This document shows, in pieces, positions 7,129-7,276 of a stretch of 7,276 nucleotides of DNA. The notes under the pieces were generated by a model. That model had not been told where the DNA came from. It made no database searches and saw only the letters and a list, made by a program, of their open reading frames with translations. Location: the NCBI GenBank assembly GCA_004297645.1, contig SCUG01000313.1, forward strand, positions 1 through 7,276. Reading direction: 5' to 3'. How positions within the stretch are numbered: the first letter of the stretch is position 1; every line of letters starts with the position of its first letter. Origin of the DNA: Saprospiraceae bacterium. GTDB taxonomy: Bacteria > Bacteroidota > Bacteroidia > Chitinophagales > Saprospiraceae. The position numbers and the translations under genes are program-made.

Positions 7129-7276
7129 AGAGGTGACACCTTTCAAAAAGGTGTCACCTCTGGAAGAAGGAGTTTTTAGAGGTGACACCTTTCAAAAAGG
7201 TGTCACCTCTGGAAGAAGGAGTTTTTAGAGGTGACACCTTTCAAAAAGGTGTCACCTCTGGAAGAAAGTTTTTAGA
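7129..7276. repeat. Tandem array of perfect 33-base palindromes upstream of the FG-GAP gene
   Basis: Three full copies lie at 7129-7161, 7178-7210 and 7227-7259, and a fourth begins at 7274 and is cut by the window edge. Each has 15-base arms AGAGGTGACACCTTT / AAAGGTGTCACCTCT around a CAA loop. The linkers are GGAAGAAGGAGTTTTT (16 bases, period 49) twice, then a 14-base variant. Each arm also holds the near-palindrome GGTGWCACC, so this 9-mer recurs twice per unit. The array starts 15 bases upstream of the FG-GAP start codon, so any leader mRNA begun further upstream would carry serial hairpins. The linkers are near-identical, which excludes a CRISPR. The role is unknown; a regulator-binding array, a transcript-structure element or a dispersed repeat are all possible. 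Confidence 0.95.

Noticed and set aside
7114..7188. GTG start at 7188 for the FG-GAP protein
   Set aside because: It lies inside a palindrome of the array and would add 25 hydrophilic residues before an otherwise standard N-terminal signal segment.
7129..7276. CRISPR array
   Set aside because: The repeated units are near-perfect palindromes, and the 14-16-base linkers between them are almost identical, not unique spacers. No cas gene is present.

Overview
The window looks like chromosomal DNA from a Bacteroidota bacterium, possibly a Saprospiria-type lineage with fairly high GC for the phylum. The evidence is the style of its IF-2, a secreted M14 zinc carboxypeptidase with a GATase-like C-terminal region, an FG-GAP/VCBS propeller protein ending in an ASPIC/UnbV domain, and a remnant of a type IX secretion (T9SS) C-terminal sorting domain. 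Start codons are preceded by A/T-rich DNA without clear Shine-Dalgarno sequences, as is usual in this phylum. The lineage below phylum level is a guess.

Layout: (1) 2-1771 (+) is the 3' two thirds of infB, entering from the left edge and closed by a strong intrinsic terminator at 1793-1833. (2) 1952-4489 (+) is a complete secreted M14 metallocarboxypeptidase-like protein with all expected zinc and catalytic residues. (3) 4490-5508 is a convergent intergenic region of about 1 kb. It holds a long hairpin just after the peptidase, about 290 bases with no recognisable gene, a minus-strand T9SS sorting-domain tail (4853-4942) with no body, and then a dense mosaic of palindromic and direct repeats (4942-5411). 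(4) 5509-7113 (-) is a membrane-anchored or secreted seven-repeat FG-GAP propeller protein with an ASPIC/UnbV domain. (5) 7129-7276 is a tandem array of perfect 33-bp palindromes that starts 15 bases upstream of that gene's start codon and runs off the right edge.

The genes do not form one pathway: infB is housekeeping, while the other two encode envelope or exported proteins in opposite orientation. The unusual content is the non-coding architecture. A two-palindrome module (24 bp + 8-base spacer + 17 bp) occurs three times in 4976-5411, once inverted. The 8-base gap is constant although its sequence differs, and a closing base pair of the second palindrome changes on both sides. The array at 7129-7276 is a second, unrelated palindrome family whose unit is also 49 bases. 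None of this resembles a classic CRISPR array or insertion sequence. I found no complete new defence or metabolic system here; the repeat modules are the best candidates for something undescribed.
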